A DNA stretch of 64,000 bases from a virus, in the IMG/VR virus record IMGVR_UViG_3300031920_000341, positions 62,001 through 126,000 of that record; one strand, 5' to 3'. Of this stretch, positions 50,810 to 61,282 are shown piece after piece. The position numbers and the translations under genes were made by a program. Numbering within the stretch: position 1 is the first letter of the stretch; each line of letters begins with the position of its first letter. Below the pieces are notes generated by a model. That model searched no databases and was not told the DNA's origin. It saw only the letters and a list, made by a program, of their open reading frames with translations.

Positions 50810-53800
50810 TGTCTTTGAATATTAGCTTTGATAGATTTCAGGAAAGTATTTCATCATTCCAGATGGTTCGTACTAATCCAAAATTAACAGGTAATGTTAA
50901 AATAAGTGTGGATTTCAACGAAGATATCTGGTTTAATTCTATTGATGCTAATGAACAATTAGCTAGTAGTGAATATAAAAAATTTCCTATATCGCTTACT
51001 GATAAACACGGAGTAAATCTTAGAAATTTTTTTAGAGCAGGAAAAACGCCACTTAATATCATTTTTGATGTTAAAAAGGAGGTTGATGATAAGTCAACCT
51101 CTTCTGATTATGCAAATCAATTCGATTTTTCAGGATATACATCTGGTGCAAAGTATCTTAAGAGTAAATTTTACGATGAACGATTTTCATATTTCGCTCC
51201 ATTGTATTTAAAAGGAGATATACCACAATATTTTGTAATATTCAGAATAGACGGCCCAATGAATAATAGCCAAACATTAAATGAAACAGTTATTAATAAC
51301 AAAGAATATTTTCTTAAAATATTAAGAGAAGCAAAGGTAATTAAGACATTTGATTTAAGCGAAGAAACAAATATTGGAAAATACGTCAAAAGTATTTTTA
51401 ATGATAGTAAGAATAATAATTCAGACATTGATATTAGATTCAATAAAGATAATTTTACATATTGGAATGGTTATTCGATTAAAAGTGGTAGTTATGTTAG
51501 CCGTGGCGAATATATGCAAAAAACATTTGAAGATGATTCACCAATTAAGATATTTGAAAAGTATGTAACAACTGGATATGAAAGACAAGGTATTATTAAT
51601 CCTCATATTGTTAACTTAGAATTTTTCTTTGAAGATACTTTTGCTGATTATTATGATATGAATAGATATATTGGATTTTATGTTAATAGCATAGATATGG
51701 TTGACATGGAATTTGATACAGATCGTTTATATGAAATGCAAAATGATTTAGGTAATTTACCTGTTATAAAAGTAAAACCAAAGTTTATCGATGAATCAAG
51801 AATTATGACAAATACAAATGGTGTTAAACTTCCATTTGTTGGAAATATTACCGATATAGGTCCACTTGATTTTATGATTAATTCTAACAATATGATTTTA
51901 CCTTATATTACAGGTAAAGATAAAACATTCTATACACTTGACCCAGATAATCCATTTGAAGTTTATCATATAGATGAATTTGATTATGCGTTATTCAATA
52001 TTAGAAATAAAAGCATGGATGTTGGCAATATGTATGGAACAGATCGTGTATTATTACAACAGAAAGCAAGTCAATTAGATAAACAAGGAAGATCATTTAT
52101 TTGGATGGAATTCACAGATGATTTATCTAACTTTGATAGATTTTTAATTTATCACATAAATGGTTCTAAATTTGATGATACCCTTAATTTAAATTATGAT
52201 GAGATTCATGTATTTAATGAATTTACACCAACATCTAATCCAGGTGAATATTATGTATATGAAGATTATGTTGATCCAATTGATTCTTCAATATATGATT
52301 TATATTATATTAATGGTAAAATGTTACACGGTAGACCAGAATCAATAGTTGAAGCTATATCTGGTGCATTAAATACATTAGAGAAAATGCCATTTAACAT
52401 TTATACAGAAGATGGTAAAATTTTATTTGTTAACAAAGCCGAAGGTAATCAAGATAGTAAATTTTCTATAAAATTTATTAGTACTTCATCTAGTTATCCT
52501 TATGTTACAATCAATAGATATACCAGTAATGATCTAATTGATACTATTATCTATGCTGAAGGTGGTTCTGATGATTGCTATAGAGTAAAGGTTGATGCTA
52601 AATATTATGAATATCTTACAGATAACCTTGGAAATATTTTATTAAAGACCAATAAATTCTGGGAATATTTACATAAGCTATCATATGATGTTGATGCTAT
52701 TGATACAGGAAATATATCAGGTATTTTTAATAATATAGTATTATGTATTGATAAAACATATACTGATGGTCTTGATATAACCGGTAATTTTATTTTAATA
52801 AAACGTGAATTTCATTCTCAATTAGGATTATTTTCATTTTATCCATTAAAAGATTTTGATTTTGGATTTACCGATACAACTTATAACAGAATGCCATTAT
52901 GGGAAATTTACAAATATTTTTTCATTCCGCCAAATACTAATTTAATAAAAGAAGGTATATGGTATAAAGTAGTAGGTGATGGTATAATTGAATATAATTC
53001 TATAGAATATAAAGCAGATGAGATATTCCAAGGTATTGTCAATAAAACCAGCTATACACTAAAGGAAGGTAATACATACATAATATATTCATCTGAAACA
53101 TCAAGTGGAACAGATTTATTAGATATACCATTATATGATGGCGATAAAGACATTCAAAGATTTAATGGATATTTTGCAATTCGCGATCCATTCCTTGAAA
53201 AAGAAAAAACTGATAATTATGATACAAGAGATGTATTCTTTGATAATATGTTAACATCTGAATATCATTATTATAGAGAAAATTTTGTACCTGAATTAGC
53301 AATGGATTCTAGACTTGTACCTTATATTAGCAAATGGGGTTATGTTGATGGTAAGAATATAAGAGATGTTAATTACAGATTGAATAATCATATATCATTT
53401 GGTATAAATAACTTTTCTCCGGATCATTTTGAATCTACTCAAAATCCACTTAATATGACACATGAGTGGTATTATCTTATAAGTGATTATGATTTTATAA
53501 ATGATATATCAGTAAAGGTAAGTAATTATTCTTACTTTCCAACTGAATTAGATTTATTACAAACATCTGCTATATTTACAGTAGAGACTGAATTCGAAGA
53601 ATTCTTTAATTATACCTATGTAAATCAAGAAACACAACTTTCTAAAACACAGGAACGTTATTCTTATATCAAATATAATAAAGTATTCAATAGATATGAA
53701 ACATTCTTTAGGGGCGTTAAAATGATATTCAATGAACGTGATCTTAGTAATGATGAAGCGCTTCCATCAGGAAAACCGCCAGTTAAGGTTAAATCAAGAA

Positions 53801-55680
53801 GATTTGATGATTATAGATTTACTGTGGTTTTAATTCCAAAACAAGAAGATATATTAGGGACCGCTCCACCTATAACATATAATTTTTATGAAAGTAAAGA
53901 AAATAAATTTATAATATTTGCGATAGAATTATATATTGGAGACATAACAAATGTTGATACTACTATTCCTGAAATTACAGTTGATAATTATAGAGAGATG
54001 TTAACTAAAAGTAGTCCTAGTGATTCAACTGCTGATGGCGATTATAGAATATCATTTAATGAACAAGGTATATCTGATTTAACTTATTTGTACTTATATT
54101 CAGTACACAATAAAAAGTTTAGTAATTTACTTAATAATTTTTCAACAATAAAATTAACAGATATTTATAGATTTGATTTATTACAAAGTTTAGGCGGAGA
54201 TAATTATCTTATAAATGCTGAGGCTAATCCTAATTTTACTAATTATAAATTTAATGTTGGTAATGAAATTCAATCATTTAACGGAGTTTCTGTTATGATG
54301 ATGGATCATATTGCATTAACCGATTTATTTTTTAATTTAGTTGATCCAATATCTAGTCCAGTACAAATAATATCTGATAATCCAATGTTTCAAACAATTG
54401 ATAGAGGAGTAAAGATTAAGAAAAAAAGCTATCAAGATTTTTATTTAACATATGGAGAAAATAGTTTATATACATCTATACCTACAACTAGTGTACCAAC
54501 TAATTTTAGACAAGTAATGGGCGGTAAGAATTATTATAAGAATATATTTAGCATGATTTCATTTGCTCAAATAAAAGAATATATCAATTCAATTGATCCG
54601 GTTATTGAATATAATACATGGAATAGTACTGGGTTTACTAGTAATGAATTTTATGTAACCATTGTTAATCCTGATAAGGTTAAAAAAATGAATACAATAG
54701 TTCCTGTTGTAAATGAATCGCTTAAAATCGAACTTGGTTCAGAATCTGATGTTTCATTTGATTTATATAAACAAAGCATTAAACAAGGTTATGATATATT
54801 AAGATATTCTGGTGAATATGAACCAATATTTAAAGATATACTATTTTTTGATCGTGATGTTAATTTACCAGAAAATGGAATTTCTAACATATTTATGTCT
54901 AATACTAAATTTGCAACTGATGTTGCTGATTTTGCTGTACTTAAAGATTTTACACACTTAAAGATATCTGATAAATCTGTATTAAAAACAGAGAGTGATT
55001 TAAAATTATATCCTATTTATGAATTGATTGATGAAATAACAATTGGCAATGCTGATTATTATTATTTCTTATCTAATTGGGAATATGGTTATCATAAAAA
55101 ATATATTGATAAAATTAATCATATTGATGTTCATGGTTCGTTGAGAATTGAAGAAGATTATAATTTCGTGGCTAAATTAATAAAACTAAAAGAAGAATTA
55201 GAATTGCTTGAATTTGAAGTTACTACACATAATGCACGTAGTAATATTGATAATTTAGATTTTAGTCAATATGAAATTGTTGTACAAGATGTTGATAATA
55301 CAATAGTTGGTTATATTAACATAAAGAATATGTTAATCCGTTACTTATATGAAGATGGAATTTATGATTTAATAAAAACATATTTAATTTATAATGTAAC
55401 AACACTTGGAAAATTAACCATGAGAGAATATGTTAATTCATACATAGAAACTAATATAATTGATTTATATAATGTTGATACAATTACATTTTTAGGCGAG
55501 GATTATAATAATGATGTTGATGCATCTAATCTATTTAGTAGTAGTTTAACAACTAACTCAAAAGAATTTAAAGGTGTTGATATAAATAAAAAAGAGAAGT
55601 ACTTGTATAAATTCACATATACAAAAAAAGATGGTGATAACAAGAAAATCAAATTTAAAACAAAAATTAAGCTCATATAA
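50809..55680 (+). CDS. Giant baseplate protein (1623 residues)
   Basis: The largest protein of the window. No signal peptide or membrane segment; rich in Asn, Asp, Ile and Tyr, with alternating beta strands and loops throughout. N-terminus MSLNISFDRFQESISSFQMV. No family recognised. Stop overlaps the ATG of the collagen-like fibre gene. A baseplate wedge component or fibre-anchoring protein is the likely role from position and size. A 10-bp hairpin is embedded near 51077-51103. Confidence 0.73.
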   Translation: MSLNISFDRFQESISSFQMVRTNPKLTGNVKISVDFNEDIWFNSIDANEQLASSEYKKFPISLTDKHGVNLRNFFRAGKTPLNIIFDVKKEVDDKSTSSDYANQFDFSGYTSGAKYLKSKFYDERFSYFAPLYLKGDIPQYFVIFRIDGPMNNSQTLNETVINNKEYFLKILREAKVIKTFDLSEETNIGKYVKSIFNDSKNNNSDIDIRFNKDNFTYWNGYSIKSGSYVSRGEYMQKTFEDDSPIKIFEKYVTTGYERQGIINPHIVNLEFFFEDTFADYYDMNRYIGFYVNSIDMVDMEFDTDRLYEMQNDLGNLPVIKVKPKFIDESRIMTNTNGVKLPFVGNITDIGPLDFMINSNNMILPYITGKDKTFYTLDPDNPFEVYHIDEFDYALFNIRNKSMDVGNMYGTDRVLLQQKASQLDKQGRSFIWMEFTDDLSNFDRFLIYHINGSKFDDTLNLNYDEIHVFNEFTPTSNPGEYYVYEDYVDPIDSSIYDLYYINGKMLHGRPESIVEAISGALNTLEKMPFNIYTEDGKILFVNKAEGNQDSKFSIKFISTSSSYPYVTINRYTSNDLIDTIIYAEGGSDDCYRVKVDAKYYEYLTDNLGNILLKTNKFWEYLHKLSYDVDAIDTGNISGIFNNIVLCIDKTYTDGLDITGNFILIKREFHSQLGLFSFYPLKDFDFGFTDTTYNRMPLWEIYKYFFIPPNTNLIKEGIWYKVVGDGIIEYNSIEYKADEIFQGIVNKTSYTLKEGNTYIIYSSETSSGTDLLDIPLYDGDKDIQRFNGYFAIRDPFLEKEKTDNYDTRDVFFDNMLTSEYHYYRENFVPELAMDSRLVPYISKWGYVDGKNIRDVNYRLNNHISFGINNFSPDHFESTQNPLNMTHEWYYLISDYDFINDISVKVSNYSYFPTELDLLQTSAIFTVETEFEEFFNYTYVNQETQLSKTQERYSYIKYNKVFNRYETFFRGVKMIFNERDLSNDEALPSGKPPVKVKSRRFDDYRFTVVLIPKQEDILGTAPPITYNFYESKENKFIIFAIELYIGDITNVDTTIPEITVDNYREMLTKSSPSDSTADGDYRISFNEQGISDLTYLYLYSVHNKKFSNLLNNFSTIKLTDIYRFDLLQSLGGDNYLINAEANPNFTNYKFNVGNEIQSFNGVSVMMMDHIALTDLFFNLVDPISSPVQIISDNPMFQTIDRGVKIKKKSYQDFYLTYGENSLYTSIPTTSVPTNFRQVMGGKNYYKNIFSMISFAQIKEYINSIDPVIEYNTWNSTGFTSNEFYVTIVNPDKVKKMNTIVPVVNESLKIELGSESDVSFDLYKQSIKQGYDILRYSGEYEPIFKDILFFDRDVNLPENGISNIFMSNTKFATDVADFAVLKDFTHLKISDKSVLKTESDLKLYPIYELIDEITIGNADYYYFLSNWEYGYHKKYIDKINHIDVHGSLRIEEDYNFVAKLIKLKEELELLEFEVTTHNARSNIDNLDFSQYEIVVQDVDNTIVGYINIKNMLIRYLYEDGIYDLIKTYLIYNVTTLGKLTMREYVNSYIETNIIDLYNVDTITFLGEDYNNDVDASNLFSSSLTTNSKEFKGVDINKKEKYLYKFTYTKKDGDNKKIKFKTKIKLI

Positions 55681-57740
55681 TGGCGATATCAATTAATTTA
55701 AAGGCACTTAGCATAAATGATTCACAGGAACAGTTCATAGAAAAACTAACGTATAATATGAACAACTTGATAGAGCTTGGACTTGGCAAAGACGGTCCAG
55801 ACGGTATCGGTTTACGTGGATACCCAGGTCCTATCGGAGACACTGGAGTTACTGGAACCAGAGGAAGTTTATGGTACAATGGTACTGTTCTTCCAACATC
55901 AGATCTTATTGCTGGAGATCAATTCTTACATGAATCTGAATATGCAATATATAGTAGAGAAGATGCTTCTCCTGATATATGGACAAAAACTATTGATTTT
56001 TATGAAATCATGAATAGTTTAATTAGTTCAGATGCAAGTAATACATTTGTTAGATTAAACCCAACAAATGATCCTAACAATACAATAATAGTATTCAAAG
56101 ATGCAATTGAATCACCGTATCCATCTGCTGCACATCGCGATAGATTACTTATGCTTGATTTTGATTTTGTATCACTTGATAATAGTGATAATATAACAAT
56201 AATACGTTCTGCTATTCAAAGCATTTATTCATTTGATAATTGGTCTTTACTAATTGGCGATGGCGATTTATTGGTTGGTACCGAATTACCCGCTCTTGCA
56301 GATTCTCTTAAAATAAAAACAGATGTTAAAAGTTTATATGTACATTCTTATTTTAATTTATCATATGATCAATTAGATACTGAAATTACTAAACATTCAG
56401 GATTTAGATTTCATACATCTAATTCAACAATAGATGAAGATGCAAGATTTTATATGAGCGCTGGTGCATTTCAATCAGATGTTGCCGCTTCATTGCCTGC
56501 AACAGGATATGCTGCATTTGCATTGCATTCTACTTATAATGATTATTTCTTTAATATAGCAGTAGAAGCAAGTTCAACTGATTTTTATACAGATAATAAT
56601 AATCCAATAAAATTTAATCAAGATATACATCCAGCCACAAACTTAACATATGATATTGGTACAACATCTTTACTTTTTAATGTATTATATGTAAATTCAT
56701 TACGTGAAAGTATTTATATTGGTTCAGGTGGAGAGCTTGGTGTAAATATGACAGTATCAACATCAGAATCAATACTGGCAAAATTGCAAGTTAATGGTAG
56801 TATTTGGTTAGATGGCACAACAGATAGAAGTATAATAATGGGTGATAGTGCATCAACTGGTAATGATTTAACAATTAAATCTGGCGATGCGGCATATGGT
56901 TTAATTTCTGGTGGTGATTTATATCTATATTCTGGAGATAATGGTGGTGGAACAAGCGGTAGTGTTAATGGTTCAAATATTTATATTAGACCAGGTGAAC
57001 ATTTGGGAATTGGTGATGTAGGTAAAATAATTATGGCTGAAGCTGGTGGTTCTCCTAATGGTGCTGTATGTATTGGTATGAGCGATATATATGCAAGAGA
57101 TTATATATTAAATGTAAATGGACTATCATATTTCGGAAATAATATATTACTTAATGGTGATTCAAATAGATCAATTACTGTAGATCAAACTGGTGATATA
57201 GAAACAGGTGCTTCATTAACGATACAAGCTGGAACAGGTGGTGTTGGTGATTATGTCGGTGGCGATTTATATTTATATGCAGGAAGTAATGACGGTAGTT
57301 CTAGTAGGGGTATAAATGGACCTAATGTATACATTAAAGGTGGTGAACCTGCATTAACTTATAGATGGGGAGATGTTATTATGGTAGCAGATGGCACAAC
57401 AGCTGAAGGTAGAGTACTTATTGGAACAGATACAACTTCATCTACTGATACTATACTTACAGTTAATGGCGATACTTATATTGATACTAAATTAGGTATT
57501 AATATTGTAGCACAACAACACTTACATGTTAAACACATTCTTAGATTAGAACCATATTCTGGTACACTTGTAGCATTTGAATCAGCATATAGCAGTAGTT
57601 TAGATACTGGTGATATGTTTACAATTATTGATGTAACTATTTGTAAAGTTCAATTATATATGTATGTAAGTGAAGTAGCTTCACCAGGAAGTCAATTACT
57701 TCATGAATGGGATATTGATGGATGTACACCTGTAGGATAA
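55680..57740 (+). CDS. Tail-fibre-like protein with collagen-type segment
   Basis: 686 residues. Near residues 36-62 is a Gly-X-Y collagen-like stretch (GKDGPDGIGLRGYPGPIGD, then TGVTGTRG). The rest is beta-rich with repeated Gly/Ser motifs: GGDLYLYSGDNGGG and GGDLYLYAGSNDGSS, NIYIRPGEHLGIG and NVYIKGGEPALTY, which look like repeats of a fibre-shaft domain. N-terminal 30 residues likely attach to the baseplate. Such genes commonly encode long tail fibres or pilot fibres. It is the last gene of the rightward run and faces the convergent 276-residue gene 4 bases away. Confidence 0.78.
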   Translation: MAISINLKALSINDSQEQFIEKLTYNMNNLIELGLGKDGPDGIGLRGYPGPIGDTGVTGTRGSLWYNGTVLPTSDLIAGDQFLHESEYAIYSREDASPDIWTKTIDFYEIMNSLISSDASNTFVRLNPTNDPNNTIIVFKDAIESPYPSAAHRDRLLMLDFDFVSLDNSDNITIIRSAIQSIYSFDNWSLLIGDGDLLVGTELPALADSLKIKTDVKSLYVHSYFNLSYDQLDTEITKHSGFRFHTSNSTIDEDARFYMSAGAFQSDVAASLPATGYAAFALHSTYNDYFFNIAVEASSTDFYTDNNNPIKFNQDIHPATNLTYDIGTTSLLFNVLYVNSLRESIYIGSGGELGVNMTVSTSESILAKLQVNGSIWLDGTTDRSIIMGDSASTGNDLTIKSGDAAYGLISGGDLYLYSGDNGGGTSGSVNGSNIYIRPGEHLGIGDVGKIIMAEAGGSPNGAVCIGMSDIYARDYILNVNGLSYFGNNILLNGDSNRSITVDQTGDIETGASLTIQAGTGGVGDYVGGDLYLYAGSNDGSSSRGINGPNVYIKGGEPALTYRWGDVIMVADGTTAEGRVLIGTDTTSSTDTILTVNGDTYIDTKLGINIVAQQHLHVKHILRLEPYSGTLVAFESAYSSSLDTGDMFTIIDVTICKVQLYMYVSEVASPGSQLLHEWDIDGCTPVG

Positions 57741-57744
57741 AAAT

Positions 57745-58575
57745 TTAAAATGCAGGGGTAAGATGATAAGGAAATTTATTTTCTGTTTCAATTACATTTA
57801 ACATATTTTTGAATATTGACGGATTAAATTCTTTTGGACCAATAAATACACGGTTCATCATTACTATATCTTTGGCTAAATAAATTCCTTTATTTACAGA
57901 ATTACGTTTATTCATATTAACGTAAAATGAATTAGAAGTTTCAATTGGATCGTTATTATCAAAATTATATTCAATAATTTTTTCAAGTAATTCTTCATTA
58001 TCTTCATCATTAAGAAATTCAACTTCAAAACATTTTGTCATTTCATGTAAATAAGTAAGTTTATTGCCAAAAGATAATTTCCAAACTTGATGTTTAGATT
58101 TAAATCCGTCAGTAATTATAATATAGACAGAATCATCATTTTGATGTAATTTATCATTTTCAAAATAGAATGAGCCTTCTGACATGAATTCAATCATTTC
58201 TTCAAGATAATTAGTTATGTTTTTATCAAGTATTTCTTTAGTATTCCAAATAACATTTGCAGTATCACTAAACTTACTATCTTCTTTGAAATCAGCAAGT
58301 AACATATCAAGCATTTTATCATTCTTAATTTTCTTAAGTCTATTGTCATACATTTTATTTTCATCAATAAATGTATTAAGATTTAGTGCATGATATATTA
58401 TTTCATAAAAATGTTTGAAGTTTTTATTTTTTAAAGCATCATTGTATTGTTTATCCGCATTCAGAATAGTTAATTCAACCATTTCCGGATCTATTAAATC
58501 CTTATTTGGTTTATCTAACGTAATCCAATTATATGGTAATAATTCTTTCGCCTTAATTCTTCTAGCCATTATCAT
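57745..58575 (-). CDS. Hypothetical protein
   Basis: 276 residues if translation starts at 58575 (MIMARRIKAKELLPY); a start at 58569 (MARRIKAK) keeps an A/T-rich ATAAATAATT-like box at the same 11-base spacing seen before other starts, so I slightly prefer it. Mostly helical and charged with no cysteine. No family. It lies in opposite orientation between two baseplate genes, which is unusual and may mark an inserted gene. Confidence 0.7.
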   Translation of the reverse strand: MIMARRIKAKELLPYNWITLDKPNKDLIDPEMVELTILNADKQYNDALKNKNFKHFYEIIYHALNLNTFIDENKMYDNRLKKIKNDKMLDMLLADFKEDSKFSDTANVIWNTKEILDKNITNYLEEMIEFMSEGSFYFENDKLHQNDDSVYIIITDGFKSKHQVWKLSFGNKLTYLHEMTKCFEVEFLNDEDNEELLEKIIEYNFDNNDPIETSNSFYVNMNKRNSVNKGIYLAKDIVMMNRVFIGPKEFNPSIFKNMLNVIETENKFPYHLTPAF

Positions 58576-58632
58576 ATGATACTTTTAATTATTTACTTAT
58601 AAGTTTTACCAATAGATTTTGTAAAGTTTTGG

Positions 58633-58647
58633 ATAAATAATAAAAAT
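58633..58647 (+). promoter_or_regulatory. Late-promoter-like box before 601-residue gene
   Basis: ATAAATAATAAAAAT, identical over 15 bases to the minus-strand box at 25301, ending 12 bases before the ATG, with AAAGTTTTGG preceding it. Best-supported copy of the motif. Confidence 0.6.
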
Positions 58648-58659
58648 GTTCGTATTAGT

Positions 58660-60465
58660 ATGGGAAATATTGCGTTAAAGATAATACCAAGTACCGAAAA
58701 GAATTATATAAGCTATAGTAAAAATTATAGAATATTTGGTACAGTGGAGAAAATTGAGTATGCAAGTAAAATTGTTAACTTCAAAGACTCAGTTTCTATA
58801 GGAAGTAATGATATCCAATTGCTTAATAGATTTTTTAGATATTCTAAAAACAAAGATATTTGGTCAATGTGGTATGATATTGATAATGGTAGTTCACCTA
58901 ATATGAGTGAAATAGCCGCAATTATATTAAATCCAGATGAAGATTTTTACGTTGAACTTAAATATGAATATGATAATGGAACAAATAATACTTTGCCAGA
59001 TTCAATAGTTATCAATTTTGCGACCATTTATATTGAACTGGACGGTCCAAAAGTTACCCTAGGTGATATTACTCCAAATGTTGCATGTTCAGATGAGAGT
59101 TGCCTTAGTGTCGTAATCAATAGGGATCCTTCATTTGATCCTTATGCTGTTGGTGATATGACTAAACTTGCACAGAATATGTCGTTTGCCGTGAATCAAA
59201 TATTTGGTTTAGATTCAGTATATTTTCATACATCACCGGTCGAAGGAGCTGGTGATTATATTTTCAAAGAATGGAACTTATATGATGTAGATGCAATGAA
59301 ATGTGTTAAAATAGCATTACCTGGTAATAAATTTCCTGATAATATGCCATACTTTCATGAAGATGGATTAGATTATGAAGAACCATTTGAAGTGCATATC
59401 GATAAGATTTATTTTGAAAGTATTTTTGGTAAAGAAGCTGAACCACGAAATAAAGATTTTGTATATTTTCCATTAGTTAACAGGATTTATAAAATATCCG
59501 GCGCATATTTAAAACGTGGGTTTATGATGCAACATATATTTTGGAGATTAATGTTAACTAAATTTAAACCAAACATTAATTATATATTAAAAGCAGAAGA
59601 AACTCAATATTTAGATAACCTACTTCTAAATAGTGAGAATACCCTATCTGAAATTGCAAATAAAGAGACAGAGGACGCTTTAATGCCAAAACAGTATAAA
59701 ACCATATCAGAACGATTTGATGAGACCAGACGAGCTCTAAATGAGAATTTGATAATGAAACAACTTAGCTTATATTATAACTATAATATGTTTATTGAAT
59801 ATTATTATGATCAAAATGAAATGCTTGATGATACATATCCGGTAGTATACAAGGAATCACCTAAATTAAATGATGAAGTTCAGAATATTACATATACTTC
59901 ATTATTTAAAATGAATTCAGATACAACTATGATTGAGTTGTTATATGGCAAAGAAATACCAGGTTCACCTAGTTCGCCCAGTGATGATACAAGCGGAATT
60001 CATTTATATGGAATGTATGATGCAGCACTTGAATTAATAAACATATTTATTGTAATAAATGATATTATAGAAATTGTTACAATAGAAGATGTAGAAATAG
60101 ATAAATGGTATGGTATTATATTACAAGCATCGGTTGAATTTAACCAATATTCATTATTTGTATATGATACAACCGTTGATTCTATTGATGAAGGAAATAT
60201 TACAGATTTTAATTTAAAGAAAAGACATATTGTTCAAGTTGCATATTCAAGTCCTAATCCTTTAGAATTTAATGTTGATGCATATTATACAATTAAGAAA
60301 AGCAATATTGACTTAGCTAATATACGAATATTTAAAACAAATATTAAAGAAGAACAACATTCATATATTTTAAGTAGTTTATTTGTTAAAAACGAAAGTG
60401 ATCTTATTTTAATCGATAATTGTAGACCTAGACTTAATGCACCATTCATAGCAAAATCAAGATAA
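58660..60465 (+). CDS. Baseplate-type protein with FRYS domain and LamG-like C-terminus
   Basis: 601 residues. Residues 57-105 carry FFRYSKNKDIWSMWYDID...FYVELKYEY, the domain also fused to the late sigma factor. The middle is helical (NENLIMKQLSLYYNYNMF). The C-terminal part (about 430-590) is beta-rich and LamG/concanavalin-like (HLYGMYDAALELINIFIVIN, KWYGIILQASVEFNQYSLFV, LANIRIFKTNIKEEQH), with an adjacent Ser/Pro spacer PGSPSSPSDDTSG. Baseplate or fibre attachment is likely; no T4 counterpart assigned. 13 bases upstream of the next gene. Confidence 0.75.
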   Translation: MGNIALKIIPSTEKNYISYSKNYRIFGTVEKIEYASKIVNFKDSVSIGSNDIQLLNRFFRYSKNKDIWSMWYDIDNGSSPNMSEIAAIILNPDEDFYVELKYEYDNGTNNTLPDSIVINFATIYIELDGPKVTLGDITPNVACSDESCLSVVINRDPSFDPYAVGDMTKLAQNMSFAVNQIFGLDSVYFHTSPVEGAGDYIFKEWNLYDVDAMKCVKIALPGNKFPDNMPYFHEDGLDYEEPFEVHIDKIYFESIFGKEAEPRNKDFVYFPLVNRIYKISGAYLKRGFMMQHIFWRLMLTKFKPNINYILKAEETQYLDNLLLNSENTLSEIANKETEDALMPKQYKTISERFDETRRALNENLIMKQLSLYYNYNMFIEYYYDQNEMLDDTYPVVYKESPKLNDEVQNITYTSLFKMNSDTTMIELLYGKEIPGSPSSPSDDTSGIHLYGMYDAALELINIFIVINDIIEIVTIEDVEIDKWYGIILQASVEFNQYSLFVYDTTVDSIDEGNITDFNLKKRHIVQVAYSSPNPLEFNVDAYYTIKKSNIDLANIRIFKTNIKEEQHSYILSSLFVKNESDLILIDNCRPRLNAPFIAKSR

Positions 60466-60478
60466 AAACATAAAAGAA

Positions 60479-61282
60479 ATGATACAAAAGAATAATTTAA
60501 AAAATAATGTATTTAGAAATGCAACAATTGCAGCATTGGATCATTTGAATCGTGTAATTATATTACAACAACATGAAACAGATGGAATTCATGAATATCC
60601 AATAAAATTCTTTTACGATTTTAAAAACGATAAACAGTTTATAAAAGATATGTTTTTAGAATTGCCGCATGGTTGTGCTATACCTAGTCATGCCGAAGGT
60701 AATTTTGATATAAGTCCCAAAGGTACATTAATTCTTAATAATTTTGTTGTAAAAAAAGATGAAATAACAAATAGATTTGTTCGTGCCACAAAATCTCAAA
60801 TAACATATGATGAAAATAATAATCCACAAAAGAAAGCATATTCTGGTTTAATGTTTGTAATGCCTATGAAGTTATCATATACGTTAACATTATATTCGGA
60901 TTCTCAACTTCAAATGTATTTATTGGCACAAGAAGTGTTATCACAAGTATACAAGAATACTATACTATATTATGAATACGATGGAATGAGAATGCCAGTA
61001 CAACTATATATTGGAGAAGATCCAAATGCAACATTACCAACCGAATTTAAATGGGAAAATGATGATGAACATAGAATGCAAATTGCAGTATCTGTTGAAA
61101 CATTTTTACCGGTATTTGATGAAAAATCATTAATATTTAAAGGTAATAGAATACACGAATTTTATAACAATATTTATAATGATAATCAAGAGTATTTAAT
61201 TAGAGCGGATGTTGTTACAAAAGATACTGTACTTAAAGTTAATCCTACTGAATCATCACAGGATGATATAAATTTAGGTTAA
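60479..61282 (+). CDS. Tail sheath stabiliser/tail completion protein (T4 gp15-like)
   Basis: 267 residues (T4 gp15 is about 272). The order of features matches the sheath-stabiliser type: an N-terminal FRNATIAALDHLNRVIILQQ, a basic KFFYDFKNDKQFIKD, then LILNNFVVKKDEI, MKLSYTLTLYSDSQLQMYLL, QEVLSQVYKNTILYYEYDG, MRMPVQLYIGEDPN, and HRMQIAVSVETFLPVFDE. It would cap and lock the tail after sheath assembly. Assignment rests on remembered family layout, not a search. Followed by a convergent gene overlapping by 9 bases. Confidence 0.62.
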   Translation: MIQKNNLKNNVFRNATIAALDHLNRVIILQQHETDGIHEYPIKFFYDFKNDKQFIKDMFLELPHGCAIPSHAEGNFDISPKGTLILNNFVVKKDEITNRFVRATKSQITYDENNNPQKKAYSGLMFVMPMKLSYTLTLYSDSQLQMYLLAQEVLSQVYKNTILYYEYDGMRMPVQLYIGEDPNATLPTEFKWENDDEHRMQIAVSVETFLPVFDEKSLIFKGNRIHEFYNNIYNDNQEYLIRADVVTKDTVLKVNPTESSQDDINLG

